A stretch of DNA of 64,000 nt from Gnetum montanum (taxonomy: Eukaryota; Streptophyta; Gnetopsida; Gnetales; Gnetaceae): positions 435,039-499,038 of the forward strand of contig MNCI01025116.1 of assembly GCA_015680685.1 (NCBI GenBank), in the 5' to 3' direction. Both the position numbers and the translations under genes were made by a program. This document shows positions 36,360 to 48,235 of the stretch, piece after piece. Under the pieces are notes generated by a model. That model saw nothing but the letters and a program-made list of their open reading frames with translations, made no database searches and was not told the DNA's origin. Every line of letters begins with the position of its first letter. Within the stretch, counting starts at the first letter, position 1.

Positions 36360-36790
36360 TACACAGCTTCTCAGCAAAACAAGAATTTTAACTGGACGGA
36401 ACTTTATATTCTACAAAATGTCTTTGCTCTGATTGTGAATGATATTTGCTTATACTTTCTGTAAGATGGGATGATTTGCTACTATTATGATGTAATTATG
36501 TAGCTGGATAAATATGTTTGAATATTGAAAATCTTCGCAGCAGCGGATGGTGTCACTGACCCTATGTAACCTATTATTTTAATAAAGATGTAGTTAGATA
36601 AAGAAGAGATTGGTATAATACTAAATCTTTACAAGTGAAAAATCTTGGTCATGTTTAAGGGTCTTTTTCCCTTTCTTCCTCCTGTTTAGCCAGGAGCGTG
36701 TTCCCAAGAGATGTAACACAATACAGAAACAGAAAACACAATTGCAACTCTGTTGGTTTATGGAAAAAATATGGAGGATTGGTTTAAGTA
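36360..36790 (+). terminator. 3' flank of the P450 gene with AATAAA signal
   Basis: AATAAA at 36581-36586, 222 bp after the stop codon, is a plausible polyadenylation signal. Nothing else was recognised before the copia target site. Confidence 0.4.
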
Positions 36791-36795
36791 TGGAT

Positions 36796-37211
36796 TGTCA
36801 GCCTTTGAAGCTATGCACTGCAAGCCTCAGATACTTGTTAGAGTTTGGAGACTTACTGTAGGTTAGAGTTTGGAGACTGTTACTGTAGGGACTGTTAAAC
36901 ATACGGGGAAAAAAACAGAGCATACTATTAGTGTAGGGACTGTTAACACACGGGGTAAAAAACAGAGCATACTATTAGTGTAGGGACTGTTAACACTGGG
37001 AAAAGAACAGAGCATAAAGAAACAAAACAGGGGTAAACAAAGGCAACTAAAAACTCACTTTATTTAACTAATAAGGACTTCTAAATAGGCACATATACCA
37101 ACAGTGAGATGAGAAAGCAACTTCTAAAGAAAGCAGTTATTATATGTCCAACCACCTAAAGGCTAGGACAAACAAAAAAAAAACATGTTTAATAGTTAAA
37201 CACATGTAACA
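36796..37211 (-). repeat. 3' LTR of the copia element
   Basis: Compared with the 5' LTR it carries a tandem expansion at about 36850-37016. The unit containing GTGTAGGGACTGTTAACA and the following ACAGAGCATA is present about three times, but only once in the right LTR, which accounts for the 54-bp length difference. Confidence 0.85.
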
Positions 37212-38406
37212 CCCTCTTGTAAACCAAAACTTTGCAAACTATTAGTTCAACAAGAATTATTCAACGTGCAAAGTCCAAGCTACTTTTTCAGCCTCTAAAA
37301 TGTTGATAACTTGAGGGGCTTGGTTAGAATATGATCTTCACTCTTACAATATACCAAATCAAAAACACCATCATTGCATAGATCACACAAAAAGTGAAAT
37401 CTCACATCAATATGCTTGCTTCTTCCATGTAGCACAAGATTTTGGATAACTTTATGGTTAAATTGTTGTCACAAAAAATTATAGTAGCCCCCTCTTTCCT
37501 GAAATATAGCTCTAAGGATTTTCCTTAGCCAAATAGCTTGGCAAGCACAAGTTGTTCAGTAACAAATTCAGCCTCCATGATTGATAATGTAGCAATTGAT
37601 TGCTTTTTAGATGACCATGAAATAGCCCATGTGCCCATCATAAAAACATATGTTGAAGTGCTCTTCCTATCATCTTGATCTCTTACATAATCACTATGAG
37701 TAAATCCCACAAAATTAGATTTCTCACCTTTCTTATAAAATAGCCCAAAATTTTTAGTCCCTTGCAAATAACGAACTAGTCTTTTAGCAGCCAACAAATG
37801 CATCTTTTTTAGAGACTCATAGCATGCTTTACATAGATTCTAGTTGCAATCAAATACATTAGACTCCCAACAATTTGCTTGTAAAATATAGTCTCCACCT
37901 TACTTCTTTTAGGATCTTTATTTAGCCTCAAGCCAAACTCAATTGGAGTGCTTACAAGATTGCAATCCTTTATCTTAAACCTCTTCAAAATTTCTCTCAT
38001 ATACTTCTTTTGAGAAATAAAGATTTCATCAGGGGATTGCACTACTTCCATGCTAAGATAGTAATGCATTTTTCCATGATTAGTCATTTCAAACTCATAT
38101 ATCATTGACTTCTTAAATTTTTCAAACAAATCACTATCATTCCTAGTGAAAATAAGATCATCAATCTTTGTAAAAAGTGTATGCTCATATGGACATTTTT
38201 TACATCCCTCCTTGGAAAAATAGGTATTTATACGACTATACAAAGCTCTTGGAACTTATTTTAGTCCATACAAAGACTTGTTTAATTTATAAACCTTGTG
38301 CTCACTACCAAGCTTCATAAAACTAGGGTGCTGATCAATAAATACCTATTCTTCCAATTCTCCATGCAAGAATGTAGACTTGACATCCATTTGGAAGATA
38401 GGCCAT
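37212..38406 (-). pseudogene. Copia RT C-terminal half and RNase H
   Basis: The reverse strand starts at the nested insertion with WPIFQMDVKSTFLHGEL (copia RT). It goes through the catalytic region, here KIDDLIF where the family has YVDDLIF, then FEMTNHGKMHYYLSMEV, and then RNase H with GFTHSDYVRDQDDRKST and ISWSSKKQSIATLS. Stops occur near 38260 and 37806. It joins in frame with the 5' half at 54305 once the nested element is removed. The purine run GGTTTACAAGAGGG beside the LTR is the likely PPT. Confidence 0.85.
38402..38406. repeat. Target-site duplication GCCAT, left copy
   Basis: GCCAT at 38402-38406 and again at 54300-54304 flanks the nested element exactly at its TG and CA ends. Confidence 0.9.
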
Positions 38407-40052
38407 TGTAGCAACCAAAAACATCGGCAGCTGGAAAACACCGAGGGGTCATCGACCATTAATAGTCTTAACCTCGTTTCCACGGGAGGGTCGTGCTGAA
38501 TGGGACAGAAACGGGGTGCCCTGAATGGTCTGGGGACTTAGTCGGTATTAATATAACCTTTTGCAACTAGGTTATTTGAAAACGAAACTGATAACGTGAA
38601 GTAATGCTTAAATGTAAAATGCAATAATAAGCAAGAGACAAAGTAAAATGCAGTTAGAAAAATGCACCGTTTCAAAGCTGCGACTTCACTCTATCAAGAT
38701 GGATACAATCAGTTGCACAACACTGAGAAGTGCAGAGATCCTGAGAGTAACCAAGACGTATAGAGCAAGACGGTTGTCTGCTTGAATGCGGACTCAGTTG
38801 TTAACAATGCGAAGTGCTACCAAGGTGGTAGAAAAAAGCATAACAAAATGCCCACTGAGAGTGCTAACTGTTTACAATGTCAAATAGAAAGCTTACAATG
38901 GTCACAGTGCTGACTTTTTTCTTGTCAGCCAACAAAATTGTTAGCTGACCAGATTGCTAAGAAAATTGGGACTGGGGGGCCTTCGAGCATTACTCATTAG
39001 GGTATTTAAAGGACCGAGGGCTTGCGAAAGATGCAGTTTGGACACCACGTGCCTTGGGCTTATGCTAACCTGTCTATGCTGCACGTGCCTACATGACCGT
39101 TGGGCAAGTCTGCCATGCCGTAATTACAAGCCTACCACGATGTAATTGCATTGTCAAAGCAACAGTGCGATTAGGTGGAGTGCATTGATGTACCATAACT
39201 GCTCACCATGCTTTGCTATGCTTTGTAGCGTAGCATGTTTGGCATGGCGTAGCATCTTGTTATATTGTGTTACACTACCCAACATAGCGTAGCCGTCAGT
39301 TTGAAGCAAAAAATTTGCATTGTGTCCCGTTGCATGCATTGAAAACCTTTGAAGCACACTGGCTATTTGTTGCATTTTTGCTACACTATGCTACGCTATG
39401 TAGCATATCATAGCGTAGAAACTATCCTTAGTTGCAAAAAACGTTGCCAATTTGCAAACTTTGCCTTTTGCACTACGAAGCTCGTGAACTTGCTGATGAT
39501 GTTGCCCTTTGAGATGCCTTCTGTTACTTTCGCAGAATTGTTATGCCTCACTGTGCCATGTAGCTTAGCGTACCATAGCAGCAAACATGACTTGCTTTTG
39601 CCAAGTTCGTCATTTTCTGACAGAAGGAGACAGTGCTGAAGGACTTGAAGTTGGGCAAGGAGACTAACCATCTAGTTTTTGCTACGTTGTGCTATGCTGC
39701 GTACCATAGCATAGCGTAGCACTTCGCTTCTACAAATGTCTTCTGAAGTCTACTACGCTATATAGCGTAGCGTAGTGTAGCAAAACTCCTTGACTTAGAA
39801 AATTTGTTGAAGCGTTTTACGTGTTCTAAGCACCGTCAACAATTCCATGCACCGCTCCTAAGTGCGTTGGATGAACTACTTAGGTGGGCAAGCTAGAGAG
39901 TCTGTTTAGCCAGTTGACACCTGGGGTAGAAAACTTGCCGAACTGGATAGTTTGAACATCAGAGCATCCATCTCCTGAAGAATTGTCGTAACGCTGCGCA
40001 AATTGCAAAGAATTGGTGAAGCAAGCATGCCCTCGAATTTTGGGGTGTTTCA
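38407..40052 (-). repeat. 3' LTR of the nested element
   Basis: 1646 bp, TGTAGCAACC to GGGTGTTTCA on the plus strand. It contains dense GTAGC/GCTACG palindromic repeats around 39220-39420 and 39680-39780. The TATA equivalent near 38999 reads TATTTAAAGG (plus strand), changed from TATTTATAGG in the other LTR. Confidence 0.85.
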
Positions 40053-40430
40053 TTGGCCCCTCTTTGTCGACGTCTGGAGGATAGGCTCAAGAGACGTTGA
40101 CAAAGAATACGAAACACCATGGAGGACACAACACTACAACGTCCCACCCCCATGTTAGCACTATGCACGCTCGTTCGATGTGTACTTGGCGCAGATGCAT
40201 GCTAGGGACGTGATGTGAACCCAATTTAAGGTCTTGGTAGACCGTGTGCTGGTTTAAGGTCCCAGCAGACCGTACATGCTAGTTTAACATCATAGCAGAC
40301 ATGCCATGCCAGTTAGCTGTGCCATTTTTATGTCGTAGTAGATGGTCACCGCTAGTTTAACATCGTAGCGGACGCTGCTTGGCACTGCCAGTTTAATGTC
40401 TTTGCAGACACTGCTTGTTGCCTTCATGCT
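40053..40430 (-). other. PPT and 3' untranslated spacer of the nested element
   Basis: The reverse strand AAAGAGGGGCCAA directly beside the LTR is the likely polypurine tract. The rest, 40216-40420, consists of units with a TTTAAGGTC-type arm followed by AGACC, each a small potential hairpin. Confidence 0.65.
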
Positions 40431-41575
40431 TTAGATGTAGTATGTCTTGAGGTACGAGTGATTCACCGGGTTGGCAAACTCATTGCCCTCCATGTCCACC
40501 AGCTTGAAGGCTTCATTCCCAAAGGCTTTAGTGATCATGTATGGGCCTTCCTAGTTGGTTGAGAATTTGCTCACATGCTCACGGATAGCTTTGAGGACAA
40601 GGTCTCCCTTCTGTACTGGCAGTTGATGTGTGTCTGCACGATGCTTTTGCTATTGCTTGCTCTGATAGCACTCTATGCGACTTAGGATTTGTGTGTGCTC
40701 CTATATTGAGTCGAGATCGATGATCCGCGACTCATTGTTCTGGGCTTCACTCACGACATCGAATAAGATCATCCAAATTGATGGTACCTGCAACTCAAGA
40801 GGCAACACAGCCTCAGATCCATAAATAAGGCTATAAGGAGTCTTACTTGTCGTGGTTATGCATGTCGTTCTGTAGGCCCATAGAATGTAGAGGATTTTCT
40901 TGTGCCACTGCCTCTTGCTGTTGCTAAGCATCCGCCTCAACAAGTTGATGATGGGCTTATTTGTAGCCTTTGCCTGTCTGTTCACCTATGGGTAATACGA
41001 GGAGGAGAATGATTGCCTGATGCCTAGATTGTTGCAGAAGGTTCCGGTTTCCGTACTACTAAATTGTGGCCCATTGTTGGTTACAGTCATTGGAAGCCCA
41101 AACCTTGTCACAATGTAGTCTAGGATGAAGTGGCAGATCTACTGAGACATCGTTTTCCTCAAGGGAATAGCTTCCACCCACTTAGTAAAATACTGAGTGG
41201 CAGTGGTAATGAAGCTATGCCCTACGGAATACTTTGGCATGATAGGTCCTATGAGGTTTAGTCCCCATCATTGGAAAGGCCACGTGATTTGCGTTGGATG
41301 CAGGTCCGTAAGTGAGATGTGTATGAGATTTATGTATCTTTGGCACGTGTCACACGTCTTGACTTTTGATAGGCAGTCATGCTCCATGTGGGGCCAATAG
41401 TACCCTAGGCATCTGATTTTCATAGCCATAGCCCTAGGTGCTATGTGTCCACCACACATCCCCTCATGCACTTCATTAACTACCTTCTACGCTTGCTCCC
41501 CACCCATGCATGCCAGCAATATCTCATCATAGGAACATCGGCATAGGGCATCATTCCCCATGAGCATATATTATC
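40431..41575 (-). pseudogene. Integrase of the nested element
   Basis: Reverse strand: zinc-binding domain MHEGMCGGHIAP through YYWPH to CDTCQRY (41268-41471); a decayed core; then WAYRTTCITTTSKTPYSLIYG (40701-40985), the usual Tat integrase end; finally ANPVNHSYLKTYYI and a TAA at 40431-40433, the natural pol stop. Stops and frameshifts in the first and middle parts break it. The core catalytic residues could not all be placed. Confidence 0.8.
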
Positions 41576-41579
41576 TGGT

Positions 41580-42660
41580 GCACCATGTAACTCAAGATTT
41601 GTAGGAGGTGCTAGGTTGACAATGGCCTTAACTTTGTCAGGGTCCACCTGTATTCCGACCTTTGATAACACGAATCCTAACATGCATTCGATTTTTACCC
41701 CAAAGACACACTTCTTAGATTAAGATGTAGATTATGCATCTAACACTTGAGGACTACCCCTAGATCACATGGGTGATCAGCTGCCTCCTTGGACTTGACT
41801 GCTATATCATCCACGTAGTCGTTTAACGTTTCTAAGATGTAGTCGCTGAAGATTTAAGTCATGGCTCATTGGTAGGTTTCCCCAACATTTTTAAGCCCAA
41901 AAGGCATCATGGTGTAACAAAAGGTCCCCCATGGGGTCATGAAGGTTGTTGTTAGCTAATGCTCTCGGTTGAAGCGAATTTGGTTGTAGTCGAAGAAGCC
42001 ATCCATGAAGGATAGCAGGGCATGACCAGCCATAGTGTCTATGAGTTGATCGATTCTTGGAAGTGGGAAATCGTCCTTGATTGTTTCTTTGTTCAGATCC
42101 TAGAAGTCTATACAGATCTGTATTCCTCCTATTTTCTTAGAAACCATGATGATGTTGGACATCCATTTTGAATAATCAATTGCGTGGATGAAACCAGCTT
42201 GGTATAGCTTTGTGATTTCATCCCTTACGGCTAGTGCAATTTATGGCTTAACCTTACGAGCTTTTTGCTTGACTACCTTCATGCACGGGTCTAGGACGAT
42301 GTTGTGTTGTATCAGCCTCGGATCTAAACCCAGCATATCACTGTATGACTATGTGAAGACTTTGATGTTGTTTTGAAGAATCTTGGCTATGTTTTCGTGC
42401 ATCTGCGCGTCTAGGAGGGAGCTAAGTTTTAAAATTTCTACTTCCCCCTTGGACGTGATCACAGGTGTCTCGACGAGAGGGTCCTTAGTTACATCCCTGG
42501 CCTCCAAATCTAGGGTTCGAACCAGATGCTTGGGCTAGTCTGGGGATGTTTCTAAAGACGTTATGGTGCTAGTTGTGGTTGACCCCCAGTCGATCAGGTC
42601 AGGGTTCAATTGTCTTGTGAGCTTGCAATGTGGACCTACTAAAGCCAAAGACGTGGAGAA
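41580..42660 (-). pseudogene. Reverse transcriptase of the nested element
   Basis: The reverse strand shows, in order, HNIVLDPCMKVVKQKARK, the YSKWMSNIIMVSKK block, the DLNKETIKDDFPLPRIDQ block, MDGFFDYNQI and PFGLKNVGETYQ. It continues with the catalytic NDYVDDIAVKSK near 41810-41850 and GFVLSKVGIQVDPDKVKAI up to about 41590. After PPTNLE the frame jumps straight into the integrase N-terminus, so RNase H is deleted. A handful of stops are present. Family role: copying element RNA into cDNA. Confidence 0.85.
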
Positions 42661-43298
42661 ATCGCGATGGATTTCCATTTTTTTTCTTAACCTATCAAGA
42701 TGAGAGCTTGATTAAGAGGCACCTGTTGGTAGTAATCGTGTATAATGAAAACTTGCAAAGTAATAACAAGATGTAACTAGCGAAGTATGATGTAACGATT
42801 AAAATTTTTCCAGTTTAAAGTCATGGCAAACTTCAATGGCATGGAGATGCAGAGCTACTAAAATAGGAAATGTAAAACTGTCAATGTGAGAATGTGAAGT
42901 TGCTAAGAAATGCAAAAATGCTAATGTGAAAACGTGAAATTGCTAGTTTAGCGTCATTGCGGACTGAGAACGTATAATAGATCGAAATTGCTAGTTTAAG
43001 GTCTTCTCAAACTGATAACGAGAGTGGAACGCTATGCTAAAAATGCTAGTTTAAGGTCTTTTTGGACCGCAAAAGTTACAACTGAGCTGGGGTTATTAGT
43101 TTAAGGTCTTTTTAGATTGGTAACGAAAACTATATATATATTTTTTTCATTTTTTTGGAAAGCAAGCAGTTAGCTTGGAGCGTGTTAAAGTTTTAATGCC
43201 AACAATGCTACGATGTCATGGCGAGCATGCTACGTTGTACGACGCACTTCGCATTAAATAGAGAGAGAGTGGCAAGTTTTCCTTTTTCACCATTATAG
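42661..43298. other. Spacer with GCTAGTTTAAGGTC hairpin repeats
   Basis: No frame. At 42945-43115 the phrase GCTAGTTTAAGGTCTT or a variant occurs about four times, at irregular spacing, each followed by a short complementary arm (for example GGTCTTTTTGGACC). A short GA run lies at 43260-43270. This is the 5' flank of the antisense gene. Confidence 0.6.
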
Positions 43299-43552
43299 CC
43301 ATAAATAGGGATTAAACCCTAGTAAGCTTGTCATTCTCACCATAAGAGCGCAGAGCCCATATTCGGAGCATAAACCGATTTCAGAGCACGGAGCAATTGT
43401 GCTAACAATGAGCAAGGTGATTTTCTGCATAGCGACAAAATCTGCAAGTAGGACAATGGCTCCAAAGAAGGAACATACTCAAGCACGGAGAAATTGTGCT
43501 AACAATGAGCAAGGTGATTTTCTGCATAGCGACAAAATCTGCAAGTAGGACA
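43299..43552 (+). promoter_or_regulatory. Putative promoter of the antisense gene
   Basis: TATA-like CCATAAATAGGG at 43299-43310 is followed at once by AAACCCTAG (43315-43323), a telo-box-type element common near plant transcription starts. A 98-bp tandem duplication (43385-43578) spans the leader and the first codons. The arrangement would start a transcript about 220 bp upstream of the ATG at 43553. Confidence 0.45.
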
Positions 43553-46500
43553 ATGGCTCCAAAGAAGGAACATACTCACCTGACGCTTGCAAAGGTTGAG
43601 GAGATGAAGAAAACCCTAGGGGGCGTGACACAAGCGTGCTTCGCGGTGCGGAAGGACATGCCATTGACCTGGTAGGCTACTATGCTTCCTCAGCTTTTTT
43701 CACAATTCTGTTATCATTTTTTTTGTTCTCTGCTTTCATTTTGTATTTTAGTCTTAGTCATTTGTGTTTTCTGTCATCGCGTTGTTTTGGCCTTTGGATT
43801 GCTGCTATTTGCCGTTTCGACTGCGATGGATGCATAGACGCTATGCTATCATTGCATGTAAGGTCGCTTAAATCACCACTGCTACGGTTGTCATAAACGT
43901 AGGGGTTTGGATAGTTTAAGTTACTTTTCTTTCGAACGGTGTGACATTGGACCCTCAGGAGGTTTGGCTGTGTGTGATGTGGTAGTGCAACACATGTTTT
44001 GTCGAGGCGTATTGTTAACCATCCTGTTATGATTAATTGCTCTGTTGCTACGCTATCGTTGTCATGTTCTTACTACACTATGTGTGGAAAGGGGGTTATG
44101 ATACGCTATATGCATGAACTGCTAGGTATTGCTATGTTTTGTGCGCATTGCACTTAGACATGATGCTAACACTTGCTAGTTGTGTTGTGCAAGATGGGGC
44201 TAAGGCCAATTCTGATTATCTTAGAAATTGTAGGGGTCCTATGTCATGCAAGAAAACCTATGGCCAATGCTCCTCCTCCCTAGATACATGTGGGAGAGCA
44301 GAGGGTGTGGTTCAAGAAAGGAGCACAGGAGTTCTTACAATATCTCCTCGAACACTTCAGTGTGATCATTTGGTCATACCTAGAGGAGGAAGAGGCGACC
44401 GTCATAACCGAAGCCATATTGCTTGGGGCAAGCCGAGGCATCCTGAGGTTTCTAACAGATGGGGTAATCATGAGTAGGTAGGGAGAAGGATCCAGTCAAC
44501 ATCCAACAGGGTAAAGGCATTTGTCCTGGATGTGGGATATGCCTGAATACAGCTGCTACCATTCTTACAACACATTGTTTGTTGCACATTATAAGGCAAC
44601 GTGCTTCCAAAAACCACCAAGAATTGTTTACTATGCTGGCGGTTGAGTTTTACAATCTTGTTTTGCTGTGTTNAGGCAACGTGCTTCCAAAAACCACCAA
44701 GAATTTTTTACTATGCTGGCGGTTGAGTTTTACAATCTTGTTTTGCTGTGTTGCGCGACGCTGGCCATATTGGCCAAATGTTAACATTATGTTTTTGTTA
44801 CCATGTTCTACATCAACAAGGAAGGGCTTCACGACTGACCGAGTCTGCTGACTACAACACGTATAGCTCTATAGAAGTTCTCTTCTGCTAAGAACCTATG
44901 GGCGGGTGTGATTGGTTAATGTGGGGGTGAATACCACACCTACCCATACCTATTCCCCATTCCCTATGATTAGTGCAAGGGGTCTGGTTGGATAGATGAG
45001 GGGTGGGCACAACCCTTCAAACCGATCACTGTTGAACAAGTTCTAGTTAGTCTTCCACCGTTCCCATCACTGTACAGACCCAGTAGGCCAAACAGTAAGT
45101 GTTGCATGCTCAAGTGTCTTTGTGATTTTTGGATTTTCTACTTTTTTTATGTTAAACGTTTCTTGTGAAAACTGTTATAGGGGCAAAGAAGCCTCAGGAG
45201 GTGACGGTGGTAACCGCTGAGACACAGGAGGCAAACATCTACTTCAAGTACGGAGAAGTAAATACGAGCCAACGCTGGATAAACGGTGCAGCTTCAAACT
45301 CCTTGGTCTAGAATATCAAAAAGGTTGGGCTTATGGATCTATTCCTGGCCTCGAATCCGAGCGTTCCTACAGCCGAGATGCTCTCCCTGATCGACTCCTT
45401 TTTCGACAAGGTGGACCGCTTCAGAATGGGCATACAAGGAGTGTGGGTGGTCATTGAAATCAATGACCAGCTGTTCACGGACCTCTTCAGTGTCCCTGCT
45501 GATGGCATCTTCATAGGGTTGAAGGGTAAGAAGGAGCTGACCCTTTAGAAGAAGGACATTCAAGAGTGGTTATGGATTGCTAAGGAGCGAAAGGGGCTCC
45601 CCATGGAGAAGCTTAAAGAAGGACCCGCCAAGGAGATTTACCCTGTCTTCCATGCTCGTGCATTCCCTCAGCTGTTTTCCCAAGGGAAGGTTCTAGGGAT
45701 CGAGCAGGCTTGGATAATGCATGAGGTCATGAAAGAGGGGCCCCGTTACAACTAGGCTAGGTTTCTATGTAAAGGCTTGCAAACCAAAATCTTGGGACTT
45801 CATAAGAAATTGGAGTCTTATTCCAATATACATTATGCCTTTTACATAGCATGTCTGAAGCATTTCGTGGAGTTTCTAGTGGTTCATGAGAATGGAGCCT
45901 AGGTCATGCGAAATTGCAACCAGATTTCTATACCATGGATCCACCAGATCCTTCGGACCACCTGAGCCCAAGATCCGCCAAAAATAATTAGGGAGTCATT
46001 CTCTGTGACGACTAAGGATTGGGTGGCCCATAACTTTTGTGGCCAAGACAGCATAGGAGAGATGCCCCTTGCTGTAGCTGGTAGCGTGTTGCAGGGGGAA
46101 TGTCTCATAGCTAAGATTGCAACCAAGAAGTTGCAAAGGAAGAGGCCTCCTCTAGCTAAGGAAACCCTTTGCATGGAGAAAGAGAAGGGGTAGAGACTGT
46201 GGCTTAAGCTATAGAGGACGCAAACCCCCATTGATAAACGCTTTTTTTTAATGTCTACTTTGTTATTTTCTACTATGGTATGCCATGCTAGGTGGCATAG
46301 CGTAGCATAGCACCTGCTTTAAGCTAACTTGTTTTGGACCAATTCAAACATGTTTCTTGACTGGCAAAGGAAGAAGAAGAAGAAGAAGAAGGCAACGAAG
46401 AGGTGTCGACCCCTAAGACAGGGGTGATGAATAAAGACACGAAGGCCCCAGTCTCGGAAGAAAGGGCCCTGGTCAAGAAGAAAGGAGCTCCTGCCACTAA

Positions 46501-48062
46501 GGCAGGGCCTCTTGTTATCAAGCAGAATCCTCTTACTAACGAGGAGGGCATTTTTGGAGAAGAAGAAGAGTCTCCCTTGAATAAAAAAGACGTTGGTCTC
46601 TCAAAAGGAGCGCATGAAGAATAGGCCTGTACAGACTTGGTAGGGACTTCTGTAAAGGCTATTGCCATCATCTTGCATCAACAAGAAGGTAGACCACAAT
46701 CAGACGTTGGTGAGTTTGGCAATGTGTCTGCCTTGTCATGCCCATTTCGGCCATTGCTAATATGTTTAGTTATGTAACAGGTGTCACTGTTGATGTCGTA
46801 GAACCCCCTTTGACTCGTGCAAAACCATGGGCCGAGATCCCTGATAAGTTTACATTCATGCAAGGAATTGTCGACGACATGATCCGCCGCCTTCAACAGG
46901 TGGACCCTAACGTAGGTAAGTAGTAGTGCTAGGTGCTCTCATGTTGCTATGCTAGAATCTCTTGAGCTTGCTAATCTTGCTAACTAACGCGATTGCTATG
47001 CTCTTTGTGTCATGGCAACCTCTTGGCTCAAATGGGACCTAGCACGGCCTTTGAAAGTTGGTGTCGTGCCTACATTTTCACCTGAAGTGACTGAGGTGTC
47101 TCATCGTGCATATGATGAGGCTTGCAAATGTGCTTTGCACTCGGCATGCTCCTTATGGGAGTGTAAGCGCATCAACGAGGACCTATGGAAATGGGTCCAA
47201 AGAGCTGAGCAAAAGGAGGCCGACCTAAGCATCGAGGTGGAGGATCTCAAGTCGAGGAACGAGTTCTTCATAGCCCGTAACACTAATAATGAGGACTGGT
47301 GCATGGCTGTAATAGATTATGCCAGATTTTCGATAGTCGCACGTCAGAATGTTGAAGCCACCTGTGAAATAATAGAACAGCGGATGCAAATGGACTTGTT
47401 AGCTCAGAAGTGTCAGGATTTGAAAGATTTTATTGCCAAGGTTTATGAATGGGGGCAGTCCTAGAAAAACCACAAACACATGTATAAATTGAAAAATTCC
47501 ACCCATCGTAAATTGTACAGGGATGCTACTGTGGAGGCGTTTACATATAAAGAATTTGTAAATGCCATTTATGCTTCTGAGGCCTATGCCAAGTTCAAAG
47601 AGTAGGTAAAGGTTACAAAATCTCTTGATTGGAAAGTGGACCTTACCACAGGAGAGACCGCAACCATCTCCTTTTCTGCAAGACCACCAAGGTGGACAAC
47701 CGCCTAGAGGGAGAGAGCTGTTGTAGACACTGAACCAAGCAATAGGCATTGGGTGGACATCATAGTAGAGGAGGTCTGCTGCCGCCTCAGGCTCGGTTTA
47801 GACTGTATACCCTTTGAGATGGATGCAAGCCCTTCTTAGATTAGTTATTTTCTACTGTATTAATGCTTATGCTCTATTGTAGCTTGCGTGCATTGCTTTA
47901 GATGACCATTTCATTCCTACAATGTAGGCTCAAGATGAGGGCATAGGGCCCATAGAGGGAAGGAATGAAGAATCAGCAGAGGACAACGCAAGGGGAGGCG
48001 ATGCAAAAAGAAATGATGTAGAAATGAATGATGAAGATGAAGTGAATGAGGAAAACCCATGA
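43553..48062 (+). pseudogene. Element-borne antisense gene between protease and RT
   Basis: Start ATG 43553 (MAPKKEHTHL) with a probable donor CTG|GTAGGC after 43671. Coding blocks: 44283-44480 (FLQYLLEHFSVIIW), 45190-46190 (KDWVAHNFCG), 46403-46624 (Lys/Glu-rich), 46738-46920 (FMQGIVDDMIRRLQQV, then a GTAAG donor) and 47012-47600 (a long coiled-coil-like stretch). The C-terminus is acidic, MNDEDEVNEENP, with TGA at 48060-48062 and AATAAA at 48140-48145. Several in-frame stops (for example near 45547 and 46190) and an 80-bp duplication around the N at 44673 show it is broken here. A diverged relative lies at 14130-15655. No family is firmly recognised. Extra ORFs, including antisense ones, are known in Tat elements, but I know of them upstream of gag or after pol. 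Confidence 0.6.
44593..44753. other. 80-bp duplication around a single N
   Basis: AGGCAACGTGCTTCC and the following bases, 44593-44672, are repeated at 44674-44753 with one visible mismatch in a T run, and N at 44673 between them. This is the pattern of two overlapping contig ends that were abutted without merging. Confidence 0.85.
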
Positions 48063-48139
48063 CAGCATGGGATTTTTCTTTTGAAGTTTTGAATTTTTGT
48101 AAAATTTTTGCAAACATTGTTTGAAAGACAATAGTTTTG

Positions 48140-48145
48140 AATAAA
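48140..48145 (+). terminator. AATAAA signal after the antisense gene
   Basis: AATAAA lies 78 bp after the TGA at 48060-48062. A T-rich stretch separates stop and signal. Confidence 0.45.
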
Positions 48146-48235
48146 GCAAAGAGAGTTTCATGAAAAGAAATTGATTTCGCGTTAACTTGTGCATTTTCAA
48201 CGTGCTACGTTTTGGTGTAAAAATTTTCATGCTTT

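Noticed and set aside
39154-40168. Several 60-100 codon frames in the left LTR of the nested element
   Set aside because: They lie in an LTR, overlap palindromic repeats, and are not preserved in the other LTR.
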